From contig CACOIV010000005.1 in assembly GCA_902627335.1 (NCBI GenBank), positions 1 to 63,425 of the forward strand: 63,425 nt of DNA, given 5' to 3'. Made by a program: the position numbers and the translations under genes. The notes beneath the pieces were generated by a model that worked only from the letters and a program-made list of their open reading frames with translations, searched no databases and was not told where the DNA came from. The stretch's first letter is position 1; each line of letters starts with the position of its first letter. Below are positions 33,799 through 42,724 of the stretch, piece by piece. This stretch comes from an uncultured Prochlorococcus sp. GTDB taxonomy: Bacteria > Cyanobacteriota > Cyanobacteriia > PCC-6307 > Cyanobiaceae.

Positions 33799-33840
33799 AA
33801 AATCTCTTAACATTTTTAATAATTCAATAAAATCTCTTAA
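33799..33840 (+). repeat. Direct repeat in the leader of the sigma-factor gene
   Basis: The 12-mer AAAATCTCTTAA occurs at 33799-33810 and again at 33829-33840, 30 bases apart start to start (nearly three helical turns). It lies between ppk and the sigma-factor gene. A tandem regulator site is possible. Confidence 0.45.
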
Positions 33841-33925
33841 AAACTAGTTGTAGCAGTCATTATCACGAAAAGCAATGGGATAAATTTACCTTCAGTCTTT
33901 AAAGTTTCAAAGCAAAAGTAGTCTT

Positions 33926-33949
33926 ACTAGCGATTTCAGTGCTAGTTTT
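33926..33949 (+). promoter_or_regulatory. Hairpin in the 5' leader of the sigma-factor gene
   Basis: ACTAGC (33926-33931) and GCTAGT (33941-33946) form a 6-bp perfect stem with a 9-base loop, followed by three T. It sits 18 bases before the ATG at 33965. It could be an attenuator-like or RNA-processing structure. Confidence 0.4.
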
Positions 33950-33964
33950 CTAAAAAATCCACTT

Positions 33965-35008
33965 ATGGAGGCCAGGGTGATGGGGATCCCTCTGGAATCT
34001 GGAAAGAGTTCTACTAAAAAAAATATTGTAGAACCTAGATTACCAAATACTACGAGAATTTCTCGTACAAACAAATCAGAAAAATCAAATTTTTCTAGCA
34101 AAACTAATCAAAGAAAATCTGTAAGACAAAGTACAGATTCAATTGGTTATTACTTAAGCTCAATAGGAAGAGTTCCTCTTCTTACACCTGCTGAAGAAAT
34201 TGAGTTGGCTCATCATGTACAAAACATGAAAAGACTTCTTGAAATTCCTGAAATTAAAAGAAATTCCAAAAACCGCCAACAAATTCGGATGGGGAAAAGA
34301 GCCAGAGATCGAATGATGGCAGCAAACCTTCGCCTTGTTGTATCTGTCGCCAAAAAGTACCAAAACCAAGGTTTAGAATTGCTTGACTTGGTTCAAGAAG
34401 GCGCTATTGGTCTTGAAAGGGCTGTTGACAAGTTTGACCCGGCAATGGGTTATAAGTTTTCAACGTATGCTTACTGGTGGATTAGGCAAGGCATGACAAG
34501 GGCTATAGATAATAGTGCTAGAACGATCCGCTTGCCAATTCACATAAGCGAGAAACTTTCAAAAATGAGAAGAGTATCGAGAGAACTTTCTCATAAATTA
34601 GGCAGGCAGCCAAATAGAAAAGAACTTGCTGAATCTATGGGAATTGAACAAAAAGATTTAGAAGATTTAGTCTCTCAAAGCGCGCCTTGTGCATCGCTTG
34701 ATGCTCATGCTAGAGGAGAGGAGGATAGAAGTACCCTGGGTGAACTTATCCCTGACCCTAATTGCGAAGAACCAATGGAAGGGATGGATAGAACAATTCA
34801 AAAAGAACATTTAGGAGGCTGGCTAGCACAACTAAATGAAAGAGAACAAAAAATAATGAGATTAAGGTTTGGCTTAGACGGAGAAGAGCCATTAACACTT
34901 GCAGAAATTGGAAGGCAAATTAATGTTTCCAGAGAAAGAGTAAGGCAATTAGAAGCAAAAGCAATATTAAAATTAAGAGTAATGACTAATCATCAAAAAG
35001 TTGCTTAA
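33965..35008 (+). CDS. Group 2 (type II) RNA polymerase sigma-70 family factor
   Basis: A 347-residue sigma factor with regions 1.2 to 4.2 but no region 1.1, so a group 2, non-essential-type sigma. Region 1.2 is IGYYLSSIGRVPLLTPAEE, region 2 is GLELLDLVQEGAIGLERAVD with the -10-binding FSTYAYWWIRQGMTRAI, region 4.2 is LAEIGRQINVSRERVRQLE. The first about 55 residues are basic, Ser/Thr-rich and probably disordered; a start at the second ATG (33980, GIPLESG) is also possible. The 176-base leader has a direct repeat and a hairpin. Such factors in cyanobacteria often act in diel or nutrient responses. Confidence 0.93.
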   Translation: MEARVMGIPLESGKSSTKKNIVEPRLPNTTRISRTNKSEKSNFSSKTNQRKSVRQSTDSIGYYLSSIGRVPLLTPAEEIELAHHVQNMKRLLEIPEIKRNSKNRQQIRMGKRARDRMMAANLRLVVSVAKKYQNQGLELLDLVQEGAIGLERAVDKFDPAMGYKFSTYAYWWIRQGMTRAIDNSARTIRLPIHISEKLSKMRRVSRELSHKLGRQPNRKELAESMGIEQKDLEDLVSQSAPCASLDAHARGEEDRSTLGELIPDPNCEEPMEGMDRTIQKEHLGGWLAQLNEREQKIMRLRFGLDGEEPLTLAEIGRQINVSRERVRQLEAKAILKLRVMTNHQKVA

Positions 35009-35013
35009 AAAAA

Positions 35014-35652
35014 TTGATATCAATTATTTTTATAATTTTTTATTTATCACTTTTATTTTCAGTAACATTCATTTATAAATTATTTAGACCAAACAATAAA
35101 GAACTTCTAAGAAAAATTATTCATATAGGTGTTGGTCCCTTGATACCACTTGCAAAATTTTTAGAAATCAATCAAAATCTTGCACAATATATTGCAGCAT
35201 TAGTATCTATTTTAGTTTTAATAAATTATGTTTATAGATTATTTCCAATTATTGAAGATATAGATAGAAAAAGCTTTGGAACATTATTTTATTGTTTAAG
35301 TTTGTTTATTTTAATAAGTTTTTTTTGGGACCAAGACCCCTCATCACTTTTCGCAGGCGTTTTTATAATGACATTTGGTGATGGTCTGGCTGGATTACTT
35401 GGTAAAAATTTTAAGTCAAAAAACTGGATTATATTTAACCAAAAAAAATCAATAATAGGAACAGGAACAATGTTTCTCGTGAGTTTAATAATTACAGGAT
35501 TATTAGCATATTTTGGAAGCCATGAAATTTCTTTCTTCATCCCTTTAATCGCGTTATTAGCGACTGCAATCGAGCAATTTAGTATTGCAGGTATAGATAA
35601 CTTATTTGTCCCTATAGTATCTGCTATTACATTTAATTTATTAGTTACTTAA
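35014..35652 (+). CDS. Phytol kinase/CDP-diglyceride synthase-like membrane protein
   Basis: A 212-residue membrane protein with about 6-7 spans. It shows the cytidylyltransferase/dolichol-kinase-type motif IMTFGDGLAGLLGK, followed by KSIIGTGTMF and ATAIEQFSIAGIDN, matching the phytol kinase (VTE5-like) group, which phosphorylates phytol from chlorophyll turnover. The start is a TTG at 35014, 5 bases after the sigma gene, and another start cannot be excluded. Its stop is 3 bases from that of DAHP synthase. Confidence 0.82.
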   Translation: MISIIFIIFYLSLLFSVTFIYKLFRPNNKELLRKIIHIGVGPLIPLAKFLEINQNLAQYIAALVSILVLINYVYRLFPIIEDIDRKSFGTLFYCLSLFILISFFWDQDPSSLFAGVFIMTFGDGLAGLLGKNFKSKNWIIFNQKKSIIGTGTMFLVSLIITGLLAYFGSHEISFFIPLIALLATAIEQFSIAGIDNLFVPIVSAITFNLLVT

Positions 35653-35655
35653 TAA

Positions 35656-36723
35656 TTAAGGAATTGACTCATGCAAGTTTGATAAAAGATTTTCCGTAGT
35701 TTGTATATCAATACAAGCATCAGTAATACTTTTACCATATTCAAGCTCATTTATTGCTCCAAGCTTTTGATTCCCCTCTTTTAAATGACTTTCTAACATT
35801 ACTCCTAAGATATTATTTTCTCCATCTTTTAGTTGCTTCGAAATATCATCTAATACAAATGATTGCTTCCTAAAATCTTTATTTGAATTGCCATGACTAC
35901 AATCAATCATGACTTTTTGTGGCAAATTGCATTTAGATAAATCTGTAGAAATATTTTTAATATGAGAGTTATCAAAATTAGGACCTTTTGTACCACCTCT
36001 AAGAACTATATGGGTATCAGGATTACCAGTTGTATTAACAATAGAAGCAAATCCATCGCTATTTACACCCAAGAAATGATGTGATCTTGCTGCCGATTGC
36101 ATTGCATTGATAGCAGTTGAGAAAGAACCATCTGTACCATTCTTAAACCCTATAGGCATTGATAATCCAGATGCCATTTCTCTATGAGTTTGACTCTCAG
36201 TCGTCCTAGCACCAATAGCTGTCCAACTAATTAAATCCGCAATATATTGAGGTACGATTGGATCCAACAATTCTGTCGCAGAGGGTATACCTTCAGCAGC
36301 CAAATATCTAAGCAAGCCTCTAGCTCTTCTCAAACCAGTATTAATATCATATGAACCATCTAAGTGCGGATCATTTATAAGACCTTTCCATCCAATTGTA
36401 GTTCTTGGCTTTTCAAAATAAACTCTCATTACAATTTCTAATTTATCGCCAAATTTACTTCTGAATTCTTGTATGTATTTTGAATACTCTTTTGCAGCAT
36501 CAATATCATGTATGGAACATGGTCCTACTATTACTAAAAACTTTGAAGATTTTTTATGCAAAATATTTTTAATTAGTTCTCTTGAGCTAGAGACGGTACA
36601 AGCAGAGGTATAATCAAGTGATAAATCCTGATGAAGTTGTCTTGGAGGTATTAATGGACGAGTTTCAACTACATGTAAATCAGATGTTTTCTCTAAAAAT
36701 TGATTATTTGATGAAATTGTCAT
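35656..36723 (-). CDS. 3-deoxy-7-phosphoheptulonate (DAHP) synthase, class I
   Basis: The first step of the shikimate pathway, joining phosphoenolpyruvate and erythrose 4-phosphate. The 355-residue protein is of the AroG/AroF/AroH class: FLVIVGPCSIHD, MRVYFEKPRTTIGWKGLIND, WTAIGARTTESQTHREMASG and DCSHGNSNKDF. Feedback control by Phe or Tyr is common in this class but cannot be assigned by eye. It diverges from acnB over 95 bases. Confidence 0.93.
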   Translation of the reverse strand: MTISSNNQFLEKTSDLHVVETRPLIPPRQLHQDLSLDYTSACTVSSSRELIKNILHKKSSKFLVIVGPCSIHDIDAAKEYSKYIQEFRSKFGDKLEIVMRVYFEKPRTTIGWKGLINDPHLDGSYDINTGLRRARGLLRYLAAEGIPSATELLDPIVPQYIADLISWTAIGARTTESQTHREMASGLSMPIGFKNGTDGSFSTAINAMQSAARSHHFLGVNSDGFASIVNTTGNPDTHIVLRGGTKGPNFDNSHIKNISTDLSKCNLPQKVMIDCSHGNSNKDFRKQSFVLDDISKQLKDGENNILGVMLESHLKEGNQKLGAINELEYGKSITDACIDIQTTENLLSNLHESIP

Positions 36724-36818
36724 TGAAAGGGAAATAACGTTGAATATGTAAGGAACTCTATGGATACTATTCTTTTCATAATTAAAAATAACAACAAATT
36801 AGGAATTAAACCCAAGAA

Positions 36819-39392
36819 ATGATGAATTTGGAAACATTGCTAAAAGATTATCACAATCATGCAAAGGAGAGAGCATATGACAACATCCCCCCTTTACCTT
36901 TGAATGCCGAGCAAACAAATATCGTCATAGAGCTTTTAGAGAAAGTTGATACGACTCAAAGTGATTATTTAGTTAATCTACTTACAAATAGAGTTCCTCC
37001 AGGTGTAGATGAAGCAGCATATGTAAAAGCAAGCTGGCTAACAGCCATAGCTAATGGCGAAAAATTTTGTGATTTTGTTAGTCCAATAAAAGCAATAAGT
37101 CTATTAGGAACAATGATTGGCGGATATAATGTAAATTCTTTAGTTGAAATTTTAAAAAAAGAAGACAAAGTTACTTCACAAGAAGCAGCTAATGTATTAA
37201 AGAAAATCATACTTGTGTACGATGCAGCAAATGATATTTTTGAATTATCTAAAAATAATCAATATGCAAGACAAGTTATAGATAGTTGGGCGGAAGCTGA
37301 ATGGTTTACTAACAAGAAATCACTGCCTAAAGAAATTAAATGCTTGGTTTTTAAAGTAAAAGGAGAAACTAATACAGATGATCTTTCACCTGCTGTACAT
37401 GCTACTTCAAGGCCTGATATACCACTACATGCCTTATCAATGTTGGAATTCAAAGAGGAAACTGGTTTAAATATTCTTGAGGATTTAAAGTCACAAAATA
37501 TTCAAATCGCATATGTAGGAGATGTAGTAGGAACTGGTAGCTCTCGAAAATCTGCAATTAATTCACTAATTTGGCATATTGGTGAAGATATACCTTTTGT
37601 TCCAAATAAAAAAACAGGTGGAATTGTTATTGGGGGCAAAATTGCGCCTATTTTTTTTAATACTGCTCAAGATTCAGGTGCTCTTCCAATCGAAGCCGAT
37701 GTTTCGAATTTAAATACTGGAGATTTAATAAAAATTGAGCCTTATGAAGGCTTAATAAAAAAAATTGATCCCCTTACAAAAATTGAAGAGAAAATAAGTC
37801 AATTTGATTTAAAACCATCAACTATTACTGATGAAATACAAGCAGGTGGAAGGATTAATCTTATGATAGGAAGATCTCTGACAGATAAAATAAGAAGCAA
37901 ACTTGAATTAAAGCCTAGTACTGTTTTTATTCGCCCATCAAATCCAATAAAGAATAATTGTGGCTTTACTCAAGCACAAAAAATAGTAGGCAAAGCATGT
38001 GGTCTAAATGGCGTTTCACCGGGCATGACATGTGAACCAATAATGACCACGGTCGGCAGTCAAGATACGACCGGCCCTATGACCAGAGACGAGTTAAAAG
38101 AATTAGCCTGTCTAGGATTTACTGCAGACTTGGTAATGCAAAGTTTTTGTCATACCGCAGCCTATCCAAAACCAGTTGATTTAATAACCCATAAAGAATT
38201 ACCTGATTTTATTTCTCAACGAGGAGGCGTAGCACTTAAACCTGGAGATGGAATAATTCATAGCTGGCTAAACAGAATGCTTCTTCCTGACACGGTTGGC
38301 ACAGGGGGTGATAGTCATACAAGATTTCCATTAGGTATTTCATTTCCAGGAGGATCAGGAATTGTTGCTTTTGCTGCTGCAATAGGTTCAATGCCATTAA
38401 ACGTCCCAGAATCAGTATTAGTAAAATTTACTGGGGAATTACTTCCAGGCATTACTTTAAGAGATCTAGTAAATGCAATTCCTCTGTTTGCAATTAAAAA
38501 AGGACTACTAACCGTAGAGAAGGCTAATAAAAAAAATATATTTAATGGAAAAATAATGGAAATTGAAGGGCTCCCAAACTTAAAACTAGAGCAAGCATTT
38601 GAGCTTACTGATGCAACAGCAGAACGCTCATGTGCTGGAAGCACAATCCTTTTATCGATTAAAACTGTAGAAGAGTATTTAAGAAGTAATATTTGTCTTT
38701 TGGAGAAAATGATAGAAAGTAATTATGAGGATTCAAAATCTATTATGAGACGAATAAATGATATGAAAAATTGGTTGAAAAATCCGAAATTGATTCAACC
38801 TGACGCTAATGCAACTTATGAAGAAACAATAGAGATTAATCTATCAAAAGTTACAGAACCAATAGTTGCTTGTCCTAATGATCCTGATAATGTAAAAGAA
38901 ATTTCAGAAGTAGCAAATACAAAAATAGATGAAGTATTTATAGGTTCTTGCATGACAAATATTGGACATTATAGAGCTGCAGCAAAAATCCTAGAGGGTG
39001 CAGGCAAAATCAAGTCAAAATTATGGATATGTCCACCCACAAAAATGGATGAAGAAACATTAAAAAAAGAAGGTTATTATAAAATTTTTGAGGATTGCGG
39101 AGCAAACCTAGAGCTCCCCGGATGCTCATTATGCATGGGAAATCAAGCAAGAGTTGATGACGAAGCAATAGTTTTTTCAACAAGCACGAGAAATTTTGAC
39201 AATAGACTTGGAAAGAACGCACAAGTCTTTTTAGGAAGTGCTGAATTAGCTGCTGTTTGTGCGCTTTTTGGTAAAATTCCAACCGTAAAAGAATATAAAG
39301 ATATTACTAAAAATAAAATTGATCCATATTCTAAAGAACTTTATCGTTATCTTCAATTTGATGAGATAAAAAATTTTAGTTTATCAAAATGA
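36819..39392 (+). CDS. acnB: Bifunctional aconitate hydratase 2 (AcnB)
   Basis: A citrate/isocitrate (and possibly 2-methylisocitrate) dehydratase of 857 residues, with the AcnB-specific N-terminal HEAT-like domain. The 4Fe-4S cysteines are in GSCMTNIGHYRAAAKIL and PGCSLCMGNQARV, with another in the FCHTAAYPKP region. The swivel-domain motif VGDVVGTGSSRKSAIN precedes these, as expected for the permuted AcnB order. Its stop overlaps the ATG of the CLC gene by 4 bases. In cyanobacteria it feeds 2-oxoglutarate synthesis for nitrogen assimilation. Confidence 0.96.
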   Translation: MMNLETLLKDYHNHAKERAYDNIPPLPLNAEQTNIVIELLEKVDTTQSDYLVNLLTNRVPPGVDEAAYVKASWLTAIANGEKFCDFVSPIKAISLLGTMIGGYNVNSLVEILKKEDKVTSQEAANVLKKIILVYDAANDIFELSKNNQYARQVIDSWAEAEWFTNKKSLPKEIKCLVFKVKGETNTDDLSPAVHATSRPDIPLHALSMLEFKEETGLNILEDLKSQNIQIAYVGDVVGTGSSRKSAINSLIWHIGEDIPFVPNKKTGGIVIGGKIAPIFFNTAQDSGALPIEADVSNLNTGDLIKIEPYEGLIKKIDPLTKIEEKISQFDLKPSTITDEIQAGGRINLMIGRSLTDKIRSKLELKPSTVFIRPSNPIKNNCGFTQAQKIVGKACGLNGVSPGMTCEPIMTTVGSQDTTGPMTRDELKELACLGFTADLVMQSFCHTAAYPKPVDLITHKELPDFISQRGGVALKPGDGIIHSWLNRMLLPDTVGTGGDSHTRFPLGISFPGGSGIVAFAAAIGSMPLNVPESVLVKFTGELLPGITLRDLVNAIPLFAIKKGLLTVEKANKKNIFNGKIMEIEGLPNLKLEQAFELTDATAERSCAGSTILLSIKTVEEYLRSNICLLEKMIESNYEDSKSIMRRINDMKNWLKNPKLIQPDANATYEETIEINLSKVTEPIVACPNDPDNVKEISEVANTKIDEVFIGSCMTNIGHYRAAAKILEGAGKIKSKLWICPPTKMDEETLKKEGYYKIFEDCGANLELPGCSLCMGNQARVDDEAIVFSTSTRNFDNRLGKNAQVFLGSAELAAVCALFGKIPTVKEYKDITKNKIDPYSKELYRYLQFDEIKNFSLSK

Positions 39393-40732
39393 ACCAAAGT
39401 AATGGATATAAATTAAAATCAGAAATTAAACAAAAAAGTAGTTATTCAGTCAAAAGCATAAAAAAATTATTAAGGCAGCGTTCCTTAGTAGTGGCCTTTG
39501 CACTCTTATTAACAGGCCTTGGAGCTTCAATTACAAGTATTTCCTTCAAAACTGGAATAGCTTTTATAAATAATTGGAGGTTAGAGCTTTTAGAAAGTTA
39601 TCCAGCGTATTTGGTCCTTCCTCTTTTTGGTTTAATAGGTGGTGCTCTCTCTGGTCTTTTAATTAAAAATCTTGCCCCTTCAGCTAAAGGATCTGGAGTT
39701 AGTCAAATCATGGGCTTTTTGAGACATAAAAAAGTTCCTATGAACTTAAGAGTTGGATTAGTCAAACTTATATCTGGAATTATCTCCATAGGAAGTGGCT
39801 TTCCACTTGGACCAGAAGGTCCTTCTGTGCAAATGGGAGGCTCTGTCGCATGGCAAATGGCTAAATGGTTACGAGCACCCATAGCATTTAGACGAGTCAT
39901 TGTAGCGGCAGGAGGGGGGGCTGGTATTGCAGCAGTATTCAGTGCTCCTTTAGGAGGGTTTATTTATGCAATCGAAGAATTATTAAATTCTGCAAGACCT
40001 GTAGTTTTATTATTGGTCATTATTACTACTTTTATTGCTGATTCTTCAGCAATTTTTCTGCAAGGAGGATCTAACAAACCTGCATTCGCAATTGACTTAT
40101 CCTTTTCGCCTAATGACTTTTTTTATCTTGTAATCCTTGGATTAATTATTGGAATATTTGCAGAATTTTATTGTAAATATGTATTAATGATGCAAAATCT
40201 TGGAAAAAGGCTATATCAAAATAAATTTGTTTTAAAAATGAGTTTATGTGGTTTTATCTTAGGAACTATCTACTCTCTTCTGGGAGATGAATTTCATGAT
40301 TTAGACCAATTAAAAAAAATTATAGCCACACAAAATTTAGACTTCTCTATAAATCCTGTTGAAAATATAACTATATGGGCAATTTTAGTAGTTTTTATAT
40401 TGTTTATTACATCTGGATTAGCCGCAGCAGTAGGCGCTCCTGGGGGATTGTTTTACCCAATGCTTATTCTCGGAGGAGCGACTGGATTGATTATAGGCAG
40501 TTTAATTCCAGAGAACGCGCCAAACACATATATATTTGCAGGAATGGGAGCGTTTGTAGCTGGATGTTCTAGAACACCAATTACAGCGATGTTTCTCGCA
40601 TTCGCCTTAACTAAGAATTTAATCATACTCAAACCGGTTCTTATAAGCTGTATTACTAGTTTCTTAATAGCAAGATTATTCAATGAAAAATCTATTTATG
40701 AAAGACAAATTCAGATTGAGATAGAGAACTAA
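39389..40732 (+). CDS. CLC-family chloride channel/antiporter
   Basis: A 447-residue CLC protein with about 16 membrane-embedded helices. The selectivity motifs are GSGVSQIMG, GPEGPSVQMGGS (the gating glutamate is present) and GGLFYPML; AIEELL carries the position of the internal proton glutamate of the bacterial antiporter, so H+/Cl- exchange is plausible. There is no CBS domain. The ATG overlaps the acnB stop. What a chloride transporter gains from acnB coupling is not known. Confidence 0.92.
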   Translation: MNQSNGYKLKSEIKQKSSYSVKSIKKLLRQRSLVVAFALLLTGLGASITSISFKTGIAFINNWRLELLESYPAYLVLPLFGLIGGALSGLLIKNLAPSAKGSGVSQIMGFLRHKKVPMNLRVGLVKLISGIISIGSGFPLGPEGPSVQMGGSVAWQMAKWLRAPIAFRRVIVAAGGGAGIAAVFSAPLGGFIYAIEELLNSARPVVLLLVIITTFIADSSAIFLQGGSNKPAFAIDLSFSPNDFFYLVILGLIIGIFAEFYCKYVLMMQNLGKRLYQNKFVLKMSLCGFILGTIYSLLGDEFHDLDQLKKIIATQNLDFSINPVENITIWAILVVFILFITSGLAAAVGAPGGLFYPMLILGGATGLIIGSLIPENAPNTYIFAGMGAFVAGCSRTPITAMFLAFALTKNLIILKPVLISCITSFLIARLFNEKSIYERQIQIEIEN

Positions 40733-40742
40733 GTATGAGAAA

Positions 40743-41597
40743 TTAATCAAATACAGCTGTTTTACTGTTATAAACAAATACTTGATGATTAAGATGCATT
40801 CTTACAGCCCTAGCGAGAGAAATTCTTTCAATATCTCTCCCTTTCCTGATTAAATCATCGACTTCATCTCTATGACTTACTCTAACCGTACACTGATCTA
40901 TGATTGGGCCCTCATCTAAATCTTTTGTTACATAATGAGCAGTTGCTCCAATTAACTTTACTCCTCTTTTCCAAGCACGATGATAAGGCTGGGATCCTTT
41001 AAATGCAGGCAAAAATGAATGATGAATATTAATAATTTCAGAAAATTCATTCAAAAAAGATTCACTAAGAATTTGCATATATTTAGCTAGAATTGCAAAC
41101 TTTACATCAAAAAATTTTAATTTACTTAAAATTTGTTTTTCAACTTCTGATCTATGATTATTAATTGAATCATAATAAATAAATTGAGCATTAAAATCTT
41201 TTGCTAACCCTTCAAGATCAGGATGATTAGAAATAATTAATGGGACTTTCATCTTTAACTCTCCACTTCTCACCCGCCATAACAAATCGATTAAGCAATG
41301 ATTTTGCTTACTAACAAATATTGCTACATTTGGAATTTCATCAGAATAATTAATGGTGAATTTAGCATTAATATTATTTGCAATTGGTTGAAAACTCTCA
41401 AATATCTCTAACTTATTTAAGGGCAAACTATTCATATTCCATTCAATCCTGCTCAAAAAGATTTCTGCATCCTGATCTGTATGATGATCAGAATGTTTAA
41501 TATTTCCGCCACAACTAGAGATCCAACTAGTTAACTTATATACCAAGCCAGGTTGATCGGGACAAACAGTTCTTAAAATAATTGAAGGGTTTTCCAA
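40743..41597 (-). CDS. purU: Formyltetrahydrofolate deformylase
   Basis: It hydrolyses 10-formyl-THF to formate and THF, balancing the C1 pool and supplying formate. The 284 residues have an N-terminal ACT domain (VCPDQPGLVYKLTSWI) and a formyltransferase-like catalytic domain with NIHHSFLPAFKG, GATAHYVTKDLDEGPII. The catalytic Asn/His/Asp set is in these blocks. It diverges from the FAD oxidase gene over 47 bases. Confidence 0.93.
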   Translation of the reverse strand: MENPSIILRTVCPDQPGLVYKLTSWISSCGGNIKHSDHHTDQDAEIFLSRIEWNMNSLPLNKLEIFESFQPIANNINAKFTINYSDEIPNVAIFVSKQNHCLIDLLWRVRSGELKMKVPLIISNHPDLEGLAKDFNAQFIYYDSINNHRSEVEKQILSKLKFFDVKFAILAKYMQILSESFLNEFSEIINIHHSFLPAFKGSQPYHRAWKRGVKLIGATAHYVTKDLDEGPIIDQCTVRVSHRDEVDDLIRKGRDIERISLARAVRMHLNHQVFVYNSKTAVFD

Positions 41598-41644
41598 AGA
41601 TGAAGGAATTTATTTAAAATTTTATAATTACCCATAATATATTA

Positions 41645-42724
41645 ATGAGTAAAGCTAAAGATACATTTAATAATATCAAAGTATTAATTATAGGATCAGG
41701 AATAATTGGCAAATCCAATGCTTTTAAATTATCAGATTATGGATTTGATATCACATTAGTTGATCATGATGAAATTCATAACAGCAGTCATGCTGCTCTT
41801 GGAATTTTAATGGGGAAAATGTATCAAAAGAGAAAAGGTAGAAGTTGGATCCTGCGGCAAAAAAGTTCAGAACTATGGCCTAAATGGATAAATATTTTGC
41901 AGAGTTATAATCCAAACTTAAGAATTGAAAAACCTTTATATCAACTTACAAATGATCAGAAAAAATTTAACAAATTAGCTAGTTTTGCAAATAACTATCC
42001 ACATGATGATTTAGAAATAGTAGAAGCTGAATCAAATATTTTAGATCCAATTAGCGAAATATTTAAAGGAAATAAATTACAAGGAATAATTTCACGTCAA
42101 GATGGAAGAATTAATCCAAAAGTTTTATTAGAAACGCTTGACATAGCTTTAAAATTAAAAAATATTAAAACGATTAATAATCAAATAATTAAAATTAAAA
42201 AAAATAATAAAAAATGGAATTTAGTTCTTAAGACTGGCGAAATTCTAAGTAGCGAAATAGTTATTCTTTGTAATTCTCTAGATTCATTGAAATTAATTAA
42301 TCCTGAAATATATGACATTAAACTTAAACCTGTACTTGGGCAAGCTGTAGAAATATTCAATGAGGAAAAAGATATAAATTTTTTATCCCTACCAAAATTT
42401 TTAAATATTAATGGCAAAAATCTTATAACTATAAACGAAAAAAAAATAATAATAGGATCAACTGATGAATATAATTTCAAACCTGAAGATTCTTATTTAA
42501 ATGAACTTTTTGAATTCTTAGAACATAAACCGAATTGGCTTGACAAAAAAAATATTTCTAAAAGATGGTTTGGAATCCGCTCGAGACCTGAAGGTGAGCC
42601 ATCACCATTACTAAAATCATTGGAAAAAGGATTAATAATATGCTCAGGTTTTTATAAAAATGGGATATTGCTTGCTCCTGCTTGTTCACATTGGATCTCA
42701 GAGGAAATCAAAAAACATATTTAA
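41645..42724 (+). CDS. FAD-dependent amine oxidase (DAO/ThiO-like)
   Basis: A 359-residue member of the D-amino acid oxidase/glycine oxidase (DadA-ThiO) family. The FAD-binding dinucleotide motif IIGSGIIGKSNAFKLSD is at the N-terminus, and WFGIRSRPEGEPSPLL and GFYKNGILLAPAC lie near the C-terminus, as in ThiO. ThiO oxidises glycine to dehydroglycine for the thiamin thiazole. There is no fused ThiG, which occurs in some cyanobacteria, so the ThiO assignment is tentative. It abuts dnaK (stops back to back). Confidence 0.75.
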   Translation: MSKAKDTFNNIKVLIIGSGIIGKSNAFKLSDYGFDITLVDHDEIHNSSHAALGILMGKMYQKRKGRSWILRQKSSELWPKWINILQSYNPNLRIEKPLYQLTNDQKKFNKLASFANNYPHDDLEIVEAESNILDPISEIFKGNKLQGIISRQDGRINPKVLLETLDIALKLKNIKTINNQIIKIKKNNKKWNLVLKTGEILSSEIVILCNSLDSLKLINPEIYDIKLKPVLGQAVEIFNEEKDINFLSLPKFLNINGKNLITINEKKIIIGSTDEYNFKPEDSYLNELFEFLEHKPNWLDKKNISKRWFGIRSRPEGEPSPLLKSLEKGLIICSGFYKNGILLAPACSHWISEEIKKHI

